Assembly (NCBI GenBank): GCA_032622095.1
Contig: CP136064.1
Location: 217,572,205 to 217,636,204, forward strand
From: Siphonodentalium dalli
Taxonomy: Eukaryota > Mollusca > Scaphopoda > Gadilida > Siphonodentaliidae
Reading direction: 5' to 3'
DNA: 64,000 bases
In this document: positions 62,001 through 64,000 of the stretch, in pieces
Numbering within the stretch: position 1 is the first letter of the stretch
Layout: the number at the start of each line of letters is the position of its first letter
The notes under the pieces: model-generated
Databases searched by the model: none
Told to the model about the DNA's origin: nothing
Seen by the model: the letters and a program-made list of their open reading frames with translations, nothing else
Program-made: the position numbers and the translations under genes

Positions 62001-63600
62001 CAGTTCTACAATATGATGGACAATACTGTGACGATTTTCCACGTATACTCCTTTCAGATCGCAAATATACTACGAATACATTTCCTTATGTGTGGTGTAT
62101 AGGCTTATCCCTATTCTTTTCAATTGCCTTCGCCAGAGAAAGATAATTAACTCATAATATCCAAGGTGCACACCATTGGTTCAATTAGCATTGGTTCGTT
62201 GATATAGATACACAGGATCTGCGAAACGTCGTATAGTGTACGCAGAATCTCCACTTTTCAGTAAGATATTCACAAATTATGTTCTGATTGACAAGCATGC
62301 ACATGCTCAGCAGACGGGGTTTTGGAATTCCTCAATCGGTCGCCAAGCAACGTCTTGGAGACCATGGGTATCCAGATAAAAATGTGCATATCTTCTATAG
62401 ACAAAATAGCGAGGTGTAGTCTGCGCTGAATGAAGAGACTTTATACATATATAGTTGGCCCAAATAAAGTCAAATTGATTGAGAACAACCAGACAAATAT
62501 ATCTGAACAAAAGATATCGTTACTTTCACCATTTTGCGAGTGTAAAGAGCGTTTCATTCTGCAGTTTGCGGAGTAAGTGAGTAGGGAATCTGACTGTTAC
62601 ATAATATTCAGTCAGATCATTCTCTTATAGAGCATATCCAATCATGAGTGTTGAGACTGGACCAGAGCCCTCGTGGATCAAAGTAGATTAGTTCCAAAAT
62701 AGAGCAACAACTATATATAATCAAGCCAGAACAACACAGCATACAATATTAGATAGATAGTTAGATATTTTTATTGGCCGATGTCAAAACAATTACATAA
62801 ATAAGATCTGATTATCAGTATAGTAACATAACATATTAATTTTCAATGTTTGGTTATTCACGCCGTTTATGTAGAAAGAGTTGGGCCATGTTGCAGATGA
62901 TATTACATGATTTGGGTTCATCATTTCTCAAGATGGTCAAGAATTTCTGTTGGTGAGTCATATTATTAAAGTTCTGAATATTGTCGTTTATTTCCGATAA
63001 AAACGATCGCTTAGATTTTTATAAATGGGGTATTGCATAATGAATAATGAAGTGTTCTTCTGTTTCTTCATGTACCTCTATTCCACATTTGTTTTGCAAG
63101 TTCTCTCATTACTTTAGGTAAGTATTTGTGTCTGCCTTTCTCAACTTCTAAACAATTGTTGCTAATCCGAAGCTTTGTGAATGATTGTCTAACGGCGACA
63201 TTTTAAAACGAGATTCAAATATGGTTCTATGATGTATATCAAAACAGAAAACTCACGTAGTTCTCCACGACAATCTGGGTTGCTGACGGGCGTGACGTGA
63301 TCAATCTCCGTGACGGTTTCCTCTCGTTCTTCTCTTCATCCTTTGGTGGTTTCTCTTCAGTTTTTAAAGTAGGTAAATCGGGCACAGATATTCTGGGTTT
63401 TCTCTCGACCTCAGACGCCGGAGGGCCACCATCTCCAGGCTCTGGTCTGTAAATAGTGTGTATTGTGTTAGGCTTGACCACATACTCGGTGCTGACATAA
63501 ATAATTCCACAGAAATAACACCAAGAATACACAAAACGTTCATGCTGGGTCCAACAAACCTGATCGATTCTCGGAAGTTCACTGTAGTAGCTCTTGCATC
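49924..63600 (-). CDS. Gene 2: EF-hand-like protein gene, minus strand (partial model)
   Basis: Recognised exons in transcript order: 63560-63600, 63257-63446, 61874-61966, [one or more missing], 51010-51128, 50130-50293, and a probable last exon within 49924-50011. Phases agree for 63560/63446 (AG+A), 63257/61966 (phase 0), 51010/50293 (phase 0) and the last junction. Between 61874 (ends phase 0) and 51128 (needs one preceding base) an exon must be missing. The upstream part is Pro/Lys/Glu-rich and probably disordered. The downstream part looks like a degenerate EF-hand pair (FQRNKDRMGTTIPNKDL, then INETTKIDYQLFAGI), a fold that binds calcium or a partner helix. I do not recognise the family; uncharacterised EF-hand proteins of the C1orf87 kind are one guess. 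The 5' end lies outside the window or was not found. Confidence 0.65.
50130..50293 (-). CDS. Gene 2 exon with second EF-hand-like segment
   Basis: Acceptor CATTGTAG, strong donor GTAAGT. 54 codons plus two bases. It reads DLNKALKDVLVNTIS, then SEKIREMCELLEINETTKI and DYQLFAGIAALAERML: helix, degenerate loop, Ile-Asp-Tyr and exiting helix, the layout of the second hand of an EF pair. It joins the previous exon in phase 0. Confidence 0.72.
51010..51128 (-). CDS. Gene 2 exon with first EF-hand-like helix-loop
   Basis: Acceptor CATTTCAG, donor GTTGGT. Two bases complete a codon, then 39 codons follow: YLKRYCVISSRRTNLYKK, then FQRNKDRMGTTIPNK. The second piece has the entering helix, a loop with N, D and G at about EF-hand positions, and an Ile, but lacks the full acidic set, so calcium binding is doubtful. 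Confidence 0.68.
51129..51524. other. Gene 2 intron, no feature
   Basis: No splice pair with open frame was found on the minus strand in this part, and no recognised repeat. Confidence 0.35.
51525..51597. mobile_element. MITE family J, right-end fragment
   Basis: AATAATAAGTTAGTATCTGG, then AACTACTCGCCAATGAGTATTT and AGTAAGAAAGAGTTAA. Only the terminal 70 bases remain. Confidence 0.5.
51634..52023 (+). CDS. Hypothetical 129-aa ORF inside the gene 2 intron
   Basis: An ATG-to-stop frame on the strand opposite gene 2. It has balanced composition, several Cys (CISQEEVNTYFQGFSCPSV) and a mixed helical text (QFGLELYTVLNSGELIDSVV), less repetitive than other ORFs of this size here. No domain recognised, and no promoter or poly(A) evidence. 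It could be a transposon fragment or chance. Confidence 0.2.
   Translation: MLPKRRKDFQTMEFNYFKKCISQEEVNTYFQGFSCPSVVRTCLIAEIEPFLPCPKSVHWFSVREKCESDNIVYQTKEQFGLELYTVLNSGELIDSVVMYMDIYRCDFTVIFRQLLINQATPHFQMRLLS
52485..52570. mobile_element. MITE family E, terminal fragment
   Basis: TTAAAGTTATGTGAAACACTC followed by GACAACAAATGCCGTCATTC, matching the first 80 bases of copies 2 and 3. The rest is missing. It ends in a short palindrome around GCAGGTCACTGCATG. Confidence 0.65.
53216..53592. mobile_element. MITE family E, copy 3 (reverse)
   Basis: TTTAAAGTGGTGGTAAACAC to GCGCATAATATGTCTTTAAA. Very close to copy 4, which lies inverted 3.4 kb away; shared details include TTCGGGTACGTG-type words and GGCACCATGCCAACTGG. 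Confidence 0.82.
53595..53880. repeat. AAGAAAATATTTCTT-type AT-rich simple repeat
   Basis: Repeated words AAATATTTTCTT, AAGAAAT and AGAATATT in both directions make short hairpins throughout. No coding frame. Confidence 0.6.
54080..54236. mobile_element. GATC-hairpin element, copy 1
   Basis: CATATAATAAACCTGTTATC at the left flank, then GAAGAGGTCAGATCGCTGG, GATCAAA and a perfect inverse around CGACGCCTGCGGCGGCTCG. The outer right arm is missing; MITE D copy 4 follows after 12 bases. Confidence 0.68.
54248..54737. mobile_element. MITE family D, copy 4
   Basis: TTAAAGGTACTCAATCCGAT to CGGATTGAGTACCTTTAA with TTAA on both sides. The arms contain GGCTTCGGGGGTCAAAAAT and inverse. The right end is partly duplicated: CTCTGATCGGATTG occurs twice. 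It lies between two GATC-rich hairpin elements. Confidence 0.82.
54745..54920. mobile_element. GATC-hairpin element, copy 2 (complete palindrome)
   Basis: CTACAGTGAAGTGATCTGAG, TCTCCACATCACG, GAGATCACGGATCAGAC, then the CCTGCGGCAG centre and inverse arms to GACTCAGATCACTCACTGTAG. The left flank CATATATAATAAACATATTA matches copy 1. Predicted to form one long stem of about 70 base pairs. Confidence 0.72.
55404..56585. mobile_element. Foldback-like palindrome of GTCGTGGCCACGAGAATA minisatellite
   Basis: The left arm (55404-56030) is about 30 head-to-tail units of 20-22 bases, GTCGTGGCCACGAGAATA plus AA, TG or TGAA. The right arm (56031-56585) is the same array inverted, so the whole 1.2 kb is one palindrome with its centre at 56030/56031 and no loop. 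Each unit itself contains the perfect palindrome CGTGGCCACG; some units read GTGGGCACG. TTTTAAGTCG at the left mirrors CGACTTAAAA at the right. Long inverted repeats made of short tandem repeats are the design of FoldBack transposons; no transposase is present. ORFs of 65-218 residues in several frames are artefacts. Confidence 0.88.
56947..57316. mobile_element. MITE family E, copy 4 (forward)
   Basis: TTAACGACATATTATGCAC to GGAGTGTTTACGATCACTTTAA. Inverted relative to copy 3 and nearly identical to it. The two bracket the palindromic minisatellite. Confidence 0.82.
57317..59776. other. Gene 2 intron, mostly unassigned
   Basis: No repeat family apart from the short AACGCTC motif, and no convincing exon, although one must exist somewhere between 51.2 and 61.8 kb. 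A poly-C run lies at 59565. Confidence 0.35.
59777..60001. mobile_element. MITE family F, copy 2 (left arm truncated)
   Basis: A central perfect hairpin (AATGAAAATTACTTTATGAC and its inverse around TTCAG), then the right arm with TTTTGCACTCATCCATGGC, to a decayed terminus TAAAGTCCCCCCTTTAA. The left arm is missing. Confidence 0.72.
60126..60510. mobile_element. MITE family E, copy 5 (forward)
   Basis: TTTAAAGACATTGTATATAC to GGGGTGTTTCACACCACTG. The internal blocks GATAAGTTAGTATCCAG and AACATCGTCTGAAC are preserved. Slightly more decayed at the right terminus. Confidence 0.78.
60511..61873. other. Gene 2 intron, unassigned
   Basis: A minus-strand frame at 61377-61595 has moderately coding-like text (YCQPTPGEKSPSSFGRC) but no splice pair with the needed phase. 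No clear repeats. Confidence 0.3.
61874..61966 (-). CDS. Gene 2 exon 3
   Basis: Acceptor GGTTTCAG, donor GTGAGT. Exactly 31 codons, phase 0 at both ends: VQPEPTEKPVKKVFDY, then a charged helical stretch (SREKAEQKVMEDTK). It continues the polar N-terminal half of the protein. Confidence 0.65.
62755..63195 (-). pseudogene. Non-LTR retrotransposon 3' end fragment
   Basis: Minus strand, from right to left: FTKLRISNNCLEVEKGRHK, then a frameshift, EVHEETEEHFIIHYAIP, then FLSEINDNIQNFNNMT, FLTILRNDEPKSCNIICNM and AQLFLHKRRE, stop, and an A/T-rich tail ATAAAAATATCTAACTATC. The C..C..EDEEHF..HC block followed by a short basic tail is the usual C-terminus of CR1/L2-like ORF2 proteins. It sits in a gene 2 intron, in the same orientation as the gene. 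Confidence 0.78.
63257..63446 (-). CDS. Gene 2 exon 2 (Pro/Lys-rich)
   Basis: Acceptor ATTTACAG, donor GTGAGT. It encodes 63 codons after one joining base. The text is Pro-, Glu- and Lys-rich (PDLPTLKTEEKPPKDEEK) and then Ser/Arg-rich, so the segment is probably disordered. It leaves in phase 0. The frame is also open upstream of the acceptor, so a longer exon cannot be excluded. Confidence 0.68.
63560..63600 (-). CDS. Gene 2 exon 1 of the visible set
   Basis: On the minus strand, AATTAG precedes GATGCAAGAG and GTTTGT follows the exon. It reads 13 codons (DARATTVNFRESI) plus AG, and the first base of the next exon makes AGA (Arg). The pyrimidine tract is poor, so confidence rests mainly on the phase match. 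Confidence 0.45.
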
Positions 63601-64000
63601 CTAATTGCCCTAGTCATCGATCACACACAACACGTCTTGTTTAAACATTACACATTCTTAATGGAGCCCATACTGTCCATCTTATTTTCTTTTATCGGAA
63701 TTGTGTCGTGAAGATTGGAGAACTATTTATTTTAGTTATTAAGATGGTATGGGTTGCTTCTATTCTATTCAAATCAATTCAGTTTATTCTGATCGTCAAG
63801 ATAGACATCACAGATCAATCGGAAAACCTCGTCAGATTCCGTACCGTTTAGGCTTGGTCTCAGAGGTCATAGGTCGAGTAGTCCAGAATATTTACAGATA
63901 TGTATAAGATTTATGGAGACACGGACTCAGTATAATTGTTCATTGCTTCAAATATGCTTGTTTCAGTGATTGTGCACAAATTCTCATTTCTTATCGAAAT
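63601..64000. other. Upstream part of gene 2, nothing assigned
   Basis: No open frame with splice borders that I can link to 63560-63600, and no repeat. The gene 2 5' end may lie here or beyond the edge. Confidence 0.3.

Noticed and set aside
62307-62510. Minus-strand frame (HGLQDVAWRPIEEFQNPV) as an extra gene 2 exon
   Set aside because: Text is moderately protein-like, but exons 63257 and 61874 already join in phase 0 and no clean splice pair was found.
1-64000. tRNA genes or tRNA-derived SINEs
   Set aside because: I looked for A-box/B-box pairs and cloverleaf-like stems and found none I could support; a tRNAscan-type search would settle it.

Overview
This is a eukaryotic, almost certainly metazoan window: AT-rich, no operons, short exons (41-278 nt) with GT/AG borders separated by kilobase introns, and a very dense load of DNA transposons. 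Tandem Helitron-type elements, a hAT element, palindromic TTAA- and TA-flanked MITEs and CR1/RTE-like non-LTR fragments are the mix common in marine invertebrates; a lophotrochozoan such as a mollusc would fit, but nothing here fixes the species.

Two protein genes can be supported, and they converge. Gene 1 (+ strand, left third) is the 3' part of a coiled-coil protein. Eight exons between 1846 and 24783 join with consistent reading phase into about 355 C-terminal residues, with a stop at 24781-24783 and an ATTAAA signal at 24887. Its introns are filled with MITEs and one 1.9 kb hAT element. Gene 2 (- strand, right third) runs from beyond about 63600 down to an AATAAA signal at 49848-49853. 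Five internal exons are recognised plus a probable last exon; the protein is proline/lysine-rich at first and EF-hand-like at its C-terminus. At least one exon is missing from my model inside a 10.7 kb intron, which also holds a 1.2 kb perfect-palindrome minisatellite.

Between the genes (about 25-49.8 kb) I see no host gene with confidence. This stretch holds palindromic MITEs; a 2.8 kb element with long inverted repeats around a degenerate minisatellite (32.4-35.2 kb); a solo Helitron (35.6 kb) followed by six head-to-tail Helitron-type elements (35995-39605), five of which carry 3-5 copies of a 122-bp repeat; and two non-LTR retrotransposon remnants (40.2-40.8 and 41.5-44.05 kb), the second split by a MITE.

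The MITEs fall into terminal classes. TTAA|CCCTTT and TTAA|CCTCTTC ends look piggyBac-like; TTAA|AGG or TTAA|AGA ends look Kolobok-like; TA|CAGT ends look Tc1/mariner-like. Several are nested, giving relative ages. Most long ORFs in the window are read-through of repeats and are not listed as genes.

All coordinates were read by eye. Exon borders are good where phase agrees across the junction; repeat ends may be off by a few bases. Family names come from termini and target-site duplications, not from database searches.
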